A stretch of DNA of 64,000 nt. It comes from Clostridiales bacterium (GTDB lineage: Bacteria; Bacillota; Clostridia; Lachnospirales; Lachnospiraceae). Shown here piece by piece: positions 1-7,803 of this stretch; within the stretch, counting starts at the first letter, position 1; each line of letters opens with the position of its first letter. The notes below the pieces were generated by a model, which was not told the DNA's origin, made no database searches, and was given only the letters and a program-made list of their open reading frames with translations. A program made the translations under genes and the position numbers. The DNA lies in assembly GCA_023663185.1 (NCBI GenBank), contig JAMPHY010000015.1, forward strand, positions 1 to 64,000. The letters run 5' to 3'.

Positions 1-64
1 AAGAGGCTTGTTTTCTGCAATATTAGTGCGAATTATTTTTTCCTTTCAGGGCTGAAAATATAGA

Positions 65-108
65 TTGACAGCCTACACAATTCTTGTGTAGTGTTATAGA
101 TAGATAAT
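65..108 (+). promoter_or_regulatory. Putative promoter and palindromic operator before the first GH3 gene
   Basis: A consensus -35 box TTGACA lies at 65-70. Two bases further on is a perfect 8-bp inverted repeat, CTACACAA-TTC-TTGTGTAG (73-91). No good -10 box sits at 17 bp; weak candidates are around 94-100 and GATAAT at 103-108. The stem is too short and has no T-run, so a repressor operator fits better than a terminator. The regulator is unknown. Confidence 0.4.
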
Positions 109-137
109 ATTGAAAAAGAAAGAAGGGGTAAAAGACG

Positions 138-2435
138 ATGGAAAGAAACATCAAGCAAATTGTTTCACAGATGACTTTAGAGGAAAAAGCAGGAATGTGC
201 TCAGGCGAGGATTTTTGGCACCTAAAAAGCGTAGAACGGCTGGGAGTTCCAACAGTAATGGTATCGGACGGACCTCACGGACTGCGTAAACAGCCGGAGA
301 CGGCAGACCATCTTGGAATGGGAGAGAGTATTGTTGCGGTATGCTTTCCGGCGGCGTGCGCCGTAACGTCAAGTTTCGACACAGAGCTTATTCATAAGAT
401 GGGAGAGATATTAGGCGAGGAATGTCAGGCGGAGGATATAAGCGTACTTTTAGGACCGGCGGTTAATATCAAGAGAAGTCCCTTATGCGGACGTAACTTT
501 GAATATATGTCGGAGGACCCGTATCTTGCCGGTAAAATGGCGGCGGCTTATGTTGACGGCGTGCAGAGTCAGGGTGTAGGCACAAGCATAAAGCATTATG
601 CCGCGAACAATCAGGAATACAACCGTATGAGTTGTTCGTCCAATATGTCTGAGCGGACGTTACGGGAAATTTATCTGCCTGCTTTTGAGATGGCAGTTAA
701 AGAAGCGCAGCCCAAGACGATTATGTGCAGCTATAATAAGATTAACGGAGTTTATGCTTCGGAAAACCGCCACCTTTTAACAGAAATCTTAAGGGACGCG
801 TGGGGCTTTGAAGGTTATGTGATGACAGACTGGGGCGCGGTTGCAGACCGTGTAAAAGGCATTGTGGCGGGACTTGATTTAGAAATGCCGGGAAGTGGCG
901 GATTTAATGACGCCAAGATAATTGCGGCAGTTAAGGAAGGAAGTCTGGACGAAGCTCTTCTTGACATTGCAGTAGAGCGTATTTTGAAAGTTGTATTTTC
1001 CTATATAGATAACCGCCGTCCCGAAGCGGTATTTGACAGGGATGCGGACCATGAAAAAGCAGTCAAAATCGAGACAGAGAGCGCGGTTCTCTTAGAGAAT
1101 AACGGCGTGCTTCCGTTAAAAGCCGAGGCAAAAGTAGCATATATCGGCGAGTATGCTGCCAAACCGCGTTATCAGGGCGGCGGTTCGAGTCATATCAATT
1201 CAAGCAAAGTAGTTTCTGCATTGGAGAGCGCGAAGGCGAAAAACCGTGCGGTAACTTATGTAAAGGGATTTCCGTTTGATAAGGACGAGGAGAATGAGGA
1301 AGAATTAAAAGCGGCGCTGCAGGCGGCGAAAGAAGCGGAAGTGGCTGTGATTTTTGCAGGACTTCCAGATGTGATTGAGTCGGAAGGATATGACAGAAAA
1401 GATATGAAGCTTCCGGCGTGCCAGAATAAACTGATTGAAGCGGTAGCACAAGTACAGCCGAATACTGTGGTTGTCTTACACAATGGAAGTCCGGTCGAGA
1501 CTCCGTGGGTGGACAAAGTAGCGGCAGTTTTGGAGATGTATCTTGGTGGTCAGGGCGTAGGAGAAGCCACAGATAAGCTTCTTTACGGTGAGGCAAATCC
1601 TTCCGGACGCCTTGCCGAGACTTTTCCGCTTCATCTTGAAGATAACCCAAGTTATCTGTACTTTCTCGGAGATGGAGATAACGTGGATTATGCGGAAGGC
1701 GTCTATGTGGGCTATCGTTATTACGATACTAAGAAAATGCCTGTACGCTGGGCGTTTGGACATGGCTTGTCCTATACAACTTATGAGTACAGTAACTTAA
1801 AAATGCCTGCGGAGGCGTTGAATGACGATAACTGTGTGAAGATAACGGTCGATGTGAAGAATGTCGGAAATATGGCGGGTAAGGAAGTAGTACAGCTCTA
1901 TGTCAGCGATAAAAACGGCACGCCAATAAGACCAGTAAAAGAACTGAAAGGATTTGTCAAAGTCGCGCTTGAGCCAAACGAGACGAAGACAGTCGAGTTT
2001 ACGCTGAATGCAAGGGATTTATCGTTCTATCATGAAGGACTTGGCGATTGGTATGCGCCCTCTGGAAAATATGAGGTATTGGTAGGACATGCAAGCGATG
2101 AAATAGTTTTGCGTGGTGAACTTGGCTTTGAGACGAAGAAACAGCTTCCGCTGTATGTAGACGGAGCTACTACCATAGGACAGCTTCTGGCAAATCAAGT
2201 GACGGCGCCTGTCGTTAGAGAGATGATGAAAAATATGCAGGAAGCAATGCAGCCTCAGGGAGCAGATACTGTGGATGCTGAGAGCGCGGCGGATAATCTT
2301 GGCACGGGCGCAGAGATGATGGAAGCAATGATGGCGGGAATGCCGCTTAAGTCTATAGCAAGCTTCGCAGGTGCGGAAGTAGCTGCTAAGATAGAAGAGT
2401 TGATGGGGACGCTGAATCAGATGCTAGGGAATTAG
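138..2435 (+). CDS. Glycoside hydrolase family 3 protein (beta-glucosidase-like)
   Basis: This is a 765-residue GH3 enzyme with the usual order: catalytic (beta/alpha)8 barrel, then alpha/beta sandwich, then a fibronectin type III-like domain. The barrel begins with MTLEEKAGMCSGEDFWH. The probable nucleophile is D231 in the motif VMTDWGA. The second domain carries the GGGSSHINS and GQGVGEA loops, and the Fn3-like domain starts near VDVKNVGNMAGKEVVQLYV. There is no signal peptide, so it should act in the cytosol on imported oligosaccharides, releasing terminal sugars from the non-reducing end; the exact sugar cannot be read from sequence. After the Fn3 domain there is a further stretch of roughly 90 residues rich in Met, Ala and Glu, which looks helical and is not part of a standard GH3. 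The start is set by AAGGGG before ATG. A terminator follows directly, so it is probably transcribed alone. Confidence 0.93.
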   Translation: MERNIKQIVSQMTLEEKAGMCSGEDFWHLKSVERLGVPTVMVSDGPHGLRKQPETADHLGMGESIVAVCFPAACAVTSSFDTELIHKMGEILGEECQAEDISVLLGPAVNIKRSPLCGRNFEYMSEDPYLAGKMAAAYVDGVQSQGVGTSIKHYAANNQEYNRMSCSSNMSERTLREIYLPAFEMAVKEAQPKTIMCSYNKINGVYASENRHLLTEILRDAWGFEGYVMTDWGAVADRVKGIVAGLDLEMPGSGGFNDAKIIAAVKEGSLDEALLDIAVERILKVVFSYIDNRRPEAVFDRDADHEKAVKIETESAVLLENNGVLPLKAEAKVAYIGEYAAKPRYQGGGSSHINSSKVVSALESAKAKNRAVTYVKGFPFDKDEENEEELKAALQAAKEAEVAVIFAGLPDVIESEGYDRKDMKLPACQNKLIEAVAQVQPNTVVVLHNGSPVETPWVDKVAAVLEMYLGGQGVGEATDKLLYGEANPSGRLAETFPLHLEDNPSYLYFLGDGDNVDYAEGVYVGYRYYDTKKMPVRWAFGHGLSYTTYEYSNLKMPAEALNDDNCVKITVDVKNVGNMAGKEVVQLYVSDKNGTPIRPVKELKGFVKVALEPNETKTVEFTLNARDLSFYHEGLGDWYAPSGKYEVLVGHASDEIVLRGELGFETKKQLPLYVDGATTIGQLLANQVTAPVVREMMKNMQEAMQPQGADTVDAESAADNLGTGAEMMEAMMAGMPLKSIASFAGAEVAAKIEELMGTLNQMLGN

Positions 2436-2442
2436 ACTTTTT

Positions 2443-2498
2443 AAAAAAAGCCTGACTGGAAAAGCATAAATGATTGCTGGTTCCAGACAGGCTTTTTT
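2443..2498 (+). terminator. Rho-independent terminator after the first GH3 gene
   Basis: AAAAAAGCCTGACTGGAA pairs with TTCCAGACAGGCTTTTTT with one mismatch across a loop of about 19 bases. The stem ends in a T-run and lies 8 bp after the stop codon. Confidence 0.88.
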
Positions 2499-2750
2499 AC
2501 TGTATAAGAACGTCCTATAAAACTTCCTCTATCAAATATTTAATAGAAATACAATATATATATCTATAATATATAATCTATAAAATATATCTAATACATA
2601 TCTAATATATATAGAATATTACAATATTATCCTAAAAATTACAATATAAAAACGAAAATAATATTTATAGTTATTATAAATACATGATAGAACGATTATT
2701 TTAATTGTCATGGAAAAGTGGAATGAAATAAACCTTAAAGGAGGAAATGT
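2499..2750 (+). promoter_or_regulatory. Very AT-rich regulatory gap with ATTACAATAT direct repeats
   Basis: This stretch is almost entirely A and T and contains no gene. ATTACAATAT occurs exactly at 2618-2627 and again at 2638-2647, so the two copies are 20 bp apart (about two helical turns); a 9/10 match lies at 2548-2557. A perfect 8-bp inverted repeat TATTTATA-GTTAT-TATAAATA spans 2662-2682. The same 10-mer recurs before the genes at 7804 and 12857. Same-face direct repeats are typical of AraC-family sites, and an AraC-type regulator lies at 16533, but the link is inference. The base composition makes chance matches fairly likely. Confidence 0.4.
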
Positions 2751-4460
2751 ATGACAGAGAGGAAAACGATTACGTTATTAAGCGGCGGGTTATTTGATAA
2801 ACCGATTATGGATTCTAAAGTAAAAACCTGCGCTGTGTCAAAGAAGGAATTAATTTTAGGTCATCTTGTTGGACCATTGGGGCTTATTTTCGTCGTCAAT
2901 ACGATTGCGGCGTTGGTAGAGAAGTTCTTTACCCAGCAGACAGGAGCCATGTATGGGACAGAAAACGTCGCAATGATACAGAAAATGGGCGGCTACTATG
3001 AGGTAATCATGACAGTTGCCAAAATTTTGGCGATATTTACAGGACTGTTAAACGGCTGGCTTATGCAGCATACCAAATCACGTCAGGGAAGGATGCGTCC
3101 GTGGCATCTGATATTTGGCTTTGTTTCAATTATAATCGGCGGATTGATTTTCTTATTCCCCGGTACGACATTAGGTGAATCCTACTGGTATTACTTCTTT
3201 ATATTGCTTATTTGTTATCATACGGTGGGTTCTTCGTATTTTTATCTGTTTAGGGATACCATCTGTTCATTGATTACCCGTGATCCGATAGAAAAGACCA
3301 GAGTGAAATTCATCAGGCAGATGTCGTGGACCTTGATTTCCGGTATGATTATCGGCATGTTGATTAACATGGTAGTGCTTCCAATGTGGCTTGAGCATGA
3401 TATTACCGGATATGCGAAGCTCTTAGTGGCGCTTTCCATTATTGCGGTTCCGCTGCTTTTGATTGAGTATTATTATACTAAAGAGAGAATTATTGAAGAT
3501 GTGGCGCAGGAAGTCGGTATGGATAAGGAAAACAGCATTCCGCTGCGCGACCAGGTGAAAGCGCTGCTTACCAATAAGTATTACGTTATATTCATGATAC
3601 TTATGACAGTCGGCGGCATTGTAGATAATTTTAAAGGCGGAAATGTCCAATATTTTTACGTTAAATTTTTATTGGGCGGCGACCAGAATCCTTTGATGTT
3701 TACTCTTTATCAGGTGATTACAGGCATACCGTTAGGCTTGGGCGCGATTGCGATTTACCCGCTGGCAAAGAAGTTTGGAATTAGAAATGTTTCTATGGCG
3801 GGCTATGCTATGGCGTTGGTAGGAAGTATTATGGGCTGGCTGTTTCCAAGCAACGTTACGCTTGCTATGGTTGCAGGTTTCTTAAGGCAGACGGGAATGC
3901 TGCCTAATGCCTATGTTACTGCGACATTGCTATGCTTTGCCTTTGACAGTGTGGAGTTTAAATCGGGGCTGCGTCTGGAAGGATTGTTAGGCGTTTCGAT
4001 TATTACGGCGATTCAGGCAGGAATCTACGCGCCGTTTGCAGGCGGCTTTGAAGCTTCTATATTGAAACTGGGTTTTGTCGATGTGGTAGGCGTAACGCCA
4101 AGTGCGGAAGTAATTCGTTTTATGACTCTTGCCTTCTATTTATTTGATATTATTCTGGCGGTCGCATATCTGGTTCTTTTACCGTTTATGGACGTGGAGA
4201 AACATCTGCCTGAGATTAATACAGAGCTGGCTCGCCGTCGTAAAGAAGCTGTGCTTGCCCGCGGCGAAGAGTGGGTTGAACCCGAAGAACTTGAGCGTCG
4301 TGAAAGAGAACAGGCAGAGAGGGAATATGAAGAGAACCGTATCGCTGACTTAAAAGAACGCTGCCGTAAGAAAGGCTTGGATTTTGATACAGAGAATGCT
4401 AAATACATAGCAAAAGTTGAGGCTAAGAAAAAGAAAAAGGAAGCTAAAGGGGCAAAATAA
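2751..4460 (+). CDS. GPH-type (MelB-like) sugar:cation symporter, MFS superfamily
   Basis: This 569-residue integral membrane protein has about 12 hydrophobic segments. It resembles the glycoside-pentoside-hexuronide symporters, which import glycosides with Na+ or H+. Supporting features are the early loop motif AKILAIFTGLLNGWLM followed by a charged loop with QGRMRPW, and the middle section with VGGIVDNFKG. The C-terminal 75 or so residues are cytosolic and strongly charged (many Lys, Arg and Glu), longer than in MelB. The start has an ideal site, AAAGGAGG before ATG. The next gene starts one base after this stop, so the two are surely co-transcribed and the cargo is probably a substrate of the enzymes that follow. 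The exact sugar is unknown. Confidence 0.87.
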   Translation: MTERKTITLLSGGLFDKPIMDSKVKTCAVSKKELILGHLVGPLGLIFVVNTIAALVEKFFTQQTGAMYGTENVAMIQKMGGYYEVIMTVAKILAIFTGLLNGWLMQHTKSRQGRMRPWHLIFGFVSIIIGGLIFLFPGTTLGESYWYYFFILLICYHTVGSSYFYLFRDTICSLITRDPIEKTRVKFIRQMSWTLISGMIIGMLINMVVLPMWLEHDITGYAKLLVALSIIAVPLLLIEYYYTKERIIEDVAQEVGMDKENSIPLRDQVKALLTNKYYVIFMILMTVGGIVDNFKGGNVQYFYVKFLLGGDQNPLMFTLYQVITGIPLGLGAIAIYPLAKKFGIRNVSMAGYAMALVGSIMGWLFPSNVTLAMVAGFLRQTGMLPNAYVTATLLCFAFDSVEFKSGLRLEGLLGVSIITAIQAGIYAPFAGGFEASILKLGFVDVVGVTPSAEVIRFMTLAFYLFDIILAVAYLVLLPFMDVEKHLPEINTELARRRKEAVLARGEEWVEPEELERREREQAEREYEENRIADLKERCRKKGLDFDTENAKYIAKVEAKKKKKEAKGAK

Positions 4461-4461
4461 G

Positions 4462-5352
4462 ATGAAATACCATTATCATGTTCCAGAGCATAAGAAAGTC
4501 CGTGTCATTATTGATACAGACGCCAAAAATGAAGCAGACGACCAGTATGCAATCGTGCATGCACTTTTGACAGAGAAATTTGATGTGCGTGGAATCATTG
4601 CGGCGCATTTTGGAAATTTTCATTCTGAACATTCAATGCTTGACAGCTATGAGGAATGTATACGCATAAGTAAGTACATGGGGACTGATATAAATATTTA
4701 TCATGGCGCTGAACGTGCGATTAATTCTAAAACGGATTATGAGTATTCAGAGGGCGCAGATTTAATCGTCCGCGAGGCGCTTTTAGATGATTCCCGTCCG
4801 TTGTATGTTCTTTTTATGGGACCTATTACCGATATGGCGTGTGCGCTGCTAAAGCACCCGGAAATTGAAGGACGTGTTACTGCAATTTGGAATGGCGGCG
4901 GGCAGTATCCTGATGGCAGTACGGAATTTAATTTGAGTAACGATATCTTAGCGGCAAATATTGTTATGAGTTCCAAGTTGGATATTTGGCAGATTCCTGC
5001 TGATGTGGTGGCGCAGATGGCGGTTGGTATCGCAGAGTTGGAGCAGAAAGTCAGACCATATGGGAAGATAGGGCGATATCTGTTTGAACAGCTTGTTGAA
5101 TTTAATGATTCAAAGAACGCTCATTGGACGTCGGGCGAAACATGGTGTCTTGGCGATAACTGTACGGTAGGCGCACTTTTACATCAAGATATTTATGCGT
5201 ATACAATGCAGGAAGCGCCCGGATTTAACGATGACATGACTTATATTCATAACACAGGATACAGATGTATCCGCATATATCATAAGATTAACGCATCACT
5301 GGTGCTTGGAGATTTGTTTGCTAAATTAGCGCTTTGTTTTCCTGCTGATTAG
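4462..5352 (+). CDS. Nucleoside-hydrolase-fold protein (IUNH-like)
   Basis: This 296-residue protein is of the inosine/uridine nucleoside hydrolase superfamily, which cleaves N-ribosides with a Ca2+ held by an N-terminal Asp cluster. The cluster is present as VIIDTDAKNEADDQYAI near residue 11. The loop STEFNLSNDILAA matches the EFN region of the family, and a late acidic site is seen in GFNDDMTY. The start at 4462 is preferred over an in-frame upstream codon at 4417 because of AAAGGGG just before it and tight coupling to the transporter stop. Its place between a glycoside transporter and a glycoside phosphorylase suggests a ribosyl or other glycosyl substrate rather than ordinary nucleoside salvage, but that is inference. 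Confidence 0.8.
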   Translation: MKYHYHVPEHKKVRVIIDTDAKNEADDQYAIVHALLTEKFDVRGIIAAHFGNFHSEHSMLDSYEECIRISKYMGTDINIYHGAERAINSKTDYEYSEGADLIVREALLDDSRPLYVLFMGPITDMACALLKHPEIEGRVTAIWNGGGQYPDGSTEFNLSNDILAANIVMSSKLDIWQIPADVVAQMAVGIAELEQKVRPYGKIGRYLFEQLVEFNDSKNAHWTSGETWCLGDNCTVGALLHQDIYAYTMQEAPGFNDDMTYIHNTGYRCIRIYHKINASLVLGDLFAKLALCFPAD

Positions 5353-5397
5353 GGGGGCGTTTCTTGATAAGGATATCCGAATAGGAGGTAAGATTTT

Positions 5398-7701
5398 ATG
5401 AGTGGGCTATATCATTTTTCAGATGATGGGAATACATGCGTGATCACAAGTCCCAATACGCCGCGTTTTTGGTATAACTATCTGTGGAATGAAAACGGAT
5501 ATTGTGCTCAGATTGCCCAGACAGGGCAGGGACGCAGTTATTATATTGACGAGCAGGCGAATATGTGCCGTATTAATCAGGGAGACGCTCGTTTCATCTA
5601 TATTAGGGATGAAGAGAGCGGAGAATTTTGGAATATCGGCAAGGGACCGTCTGACCAGCCGGTAGACAGCTATGAGTGCAGGCACAGTATATGGGATTCA
5701 ACGATTAAAACAGGAAAAGACAAAATAATCTCTACCTGGCAGATTTTTGTTCCACAGGATGCTTTCCATGAAATGTGGGGGCTGACGGTGCGCAATGAAG
5801 ATACAAGAAGCCGGACAATCAGCATTTTCACGGCTGTTTCTTTTGAACTGGAAGGATTTTCGTATCCACGCTACTATGAGATGTACCGCTGTCTTGAAAC
5901 AGGTTTTGATGATAAGCTGAATGGCATATTCTGTAAATCGAGTCACCCATTTGCCCCGCATAAGCGGTATAATGGCTTTTTGGCGTCATCGGAAAAGGCG
6001 TTTGCTTATGATGGGGATCTGACGGCTTTTTGTGGTCCTACACAAACGCAGACGCGCCTTGACACTTCGCCGGTGGCACTGTTTGTACGGCCAAAGATTG
6101 TAGCGGAGGGGCTGGACTGTACGGGTTCAGAGGCAGCGCTCTTTATTCCGGGCGGAGTACTGCAGTATAGGCTAACGCTTGAACCGGGTGAGGAAAAAGA
6201 GATTTATCTGGCGTTTGGCGTTTGCGAGTCAAAAGAGGAAGCATATGAGACTGTTGGAAGATACATAAATAAAGAAGCTTTTGATAAGGAATATCAGCGG
6301 ACAAAGGACGCGGTTTTACAAAAATATAATGCCCTTTCTCTACATATACCGGATGAGAAATTGGGCGTGCAGTTAAATTCATGGATTAAAAAACAGGTGG
6401 ATTTCTGTATCGTCGGGAAAAAAGGAGTACGGGATAATCTTCAAATCGCGGTTGCTCTGCTAAATTTCCGACAAGAAAAGGCGGAAGCTGAAATATTGGA
6501 ATGCCTGCGCCATCAATTTAAAGATGGGCATACTGTGTTGACATGGTATCCGTACGACGATACACGTTATTCTGATCAGCCGTTCTGGATTATATGGGCG
6601 GTCTGTGCCCTTATCAAAGAAACCGGGGACTTTTCTATTCTGAGCCGGGAGCTTGAATGGCAGGATGGGGGAGAAGGAACTGTACTGGAACATGTGCAGG
6701 CTGCCGTTTCATGCCTTCTTGCAGACAAAGGGAGAAATGGGCTAATTAGGATTTATTTTGCCGACTGGAATGACGCATTAAATATTACGACGGACTTAGA
6801 AGCAGAGTCCGTCATGCTTTCTGAGCAGGCGTGTCTGGGATTTTTAGAATTATCTAATCTGATGGAAGCTGCCGGGGACGCTGAGTATGCCGCATACATG
6901 AAGGAGCAGTATGAAATTTTGAAAGCGGCAATTAATGAATATGCGTGGGACGGTGAATGGTATGCCCGCGCACTGACTAAGGACGGCAAAATCGGAAGTA
7001 AAGACAGTAAGGGCAGTAAAATTTACCTGAATGCACAGACATGGGCAATTCTTGGAGATGTGGCGACGGAAGGAAGGCTTGGGCAGGTGGAGGCGGCAAT
7101 TGACAGTATGGAGCAGGACTTCGGGTTTCCACTCAATATGCCACCATATGATGAGTATCTTCCCGAAACAGGAAGGATGTCCGGAATGCTGCCCGGATTG
7201 TTTGAAAATGGCGGCGTCTACTGCCATGCTTCCGCTTTTAAGCTGCTTGCGGACTGTAAGCTTGGACGTGCGCAGGATGCAATCCGCACATTAAAAAAGA
7301 TTATGCCGGACAGCGATAAGAACCCTTCAGAACGCTCCGGTGCGGAACCTTATGTATTTACGAACTGTTATGCAACGCATCCCAAATATTATGGGAAATC
7401 ATACCAGTCATGGACAACCGGCACATCGGCATGGTCCCTGCGCTGTATGGTGGAAGGAATACTTGGTGTGAAGAGGGATTATAACGGACTTAAAGTTGAA
7501 CCATGTATTCCGAAGGAATGGGAAGCAGCAGAGATTACGCGACAGTTCCGCGGGGCAGCGTATCATATTGTGATCCGCAATCCGCATCATAAGGGCGGCG
7601 GGGAGTATTCGCTTACTGTAGATAACGCTAAGATAGATGGAAATGTGATTCCTGACTTCCGAGATGGTAAGAGGCATGAAGTATGTGTAACTTTGCAATA
7701 G
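5398..7701 (+). CDS. GH94-type glycoside phosphorylase (cellobiose-phosphorylase family)
   Basis: This 767-residue protein falls in the size range of GH94 enzymes, which split beta-glucosides with inorganic phosphate to give a sugar 1-phosphate. The N-terminal beta-sandwich (residues 1 to about 290) is followed by an (alpha/alpha)6 barrel. The barrel holds the general-acid motif YFADWNDAL (D456 and D459) and the loop RYSDQPFWIIWA. A C-terminal jelly roll begins near GLKVEPCIPKEW. The segment KYYGKSYQSWTTGTSAW matches the phosphate-site region of the family. There is no signal peptide. An AGGAGG site fixes the start 46 bp after the previous gene. The acceptor and donor (cellobiose, chitobiose, beta-1,2-glucan and so on) cannot be decided by eye. 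Confidence 0.85.
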   Translation: MSGLYHFSDDGNTCVITSPNTPRFWYNYLWNENGYCAQIAQTGQGRSYYIDEQANMCRINQGDARFIYIRDEESGEFWNIGKGPSDQPVDSYECRHSIWDSTIKTGKDKIISTWQIFVPQDAFHEMWGLTVRNEDTRSRTISIFTAVSFELEGFSYPRYYEMYRCLETGFDDKLNGIFCKSSHPFAPHKRYNGFLASSEKAFAYDGDLTAFCGPTQTQTRLDTSPVALFVRPKIVAEGLDCTGSEAALFIPGGVLQYRLTLEPGEEKEIYLAFGVCESKEEAYETVGRYINKEAFDKEYQRTKDAVLQKYNALSLHIPDEKLGVQLNSWIKKQVDFCIVGKKGVRDNLQIAVALLNFRQEKAEAEILECLRHQFKDGHTVLTWYPYDDTRYSDQPFWIIWAVCALIKETGDFSILSRELEWQDGGEGTVLEHVQAAVSCLLADKGRNGLIRIYFADWNDALNITTDLEAESVMLSEQACLGFLELSNLMEAAGDAEYAAYMKEQYEILKAAINEYAWDGEWYARALTKDGKIGSKDSKGSKIYLNAQTWAILGDVATEGRLGQVEAAIDSMEQDFGFPLNMPPYDEYLPETGRMSGMLPGLFENGGVYCHASAFKLLADCKLGRAQDAIRTLKKIMPDSDKNPSERSGAEPYVFTNCYATHPKYYGKSYQSWTTGTSAWSLRCMVEGILGVKRDYNGLKVEPCIPKEWEAAEITRQFRGAAYHIVIRNPHHKGGGEYSLTVDNAKIDGNVIPDFRDGKRHEVCVTLQ

Positions 7702-7710
7702 CGTTATATG

Positions 7711-7803
7711 TTAAAAATTATAATTTATAATTTTTAATTACAATATAGAACATAAAAAAACTTTTATAATAGCATATAAAAATACTTTTAAAAGGAGGAG
7801 AAA
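7711..7803 (+). promoter_or_regulatory. AT palindrome and ATTACAATAT motif before the GH-A hydrolase gene
   Basis: Positions 7711-7723 and 7725-7737 form a perfect 13-bp inverted repeat around one central T, made only of A and T. ATTACAATAT lies at 7737-7746, with an 8/10 match 20 bp upstream at 7717-7726, the same spacing as the repeats at 2618 and 2638. The 16-bp string TTACAATATAGAACAT here recurs with one change at 12781-12796. It is probably an operator; a weak hairpin role is possible. Confidence 0.4.

Noticed and set aside
1195..1650. Long open frame on the minus strand inside the first GH3 gene
   Set aside because: It lies wholly opposite a strongly supported enzyme, has no ribosome binding site and its protein shows no recognisable motif.
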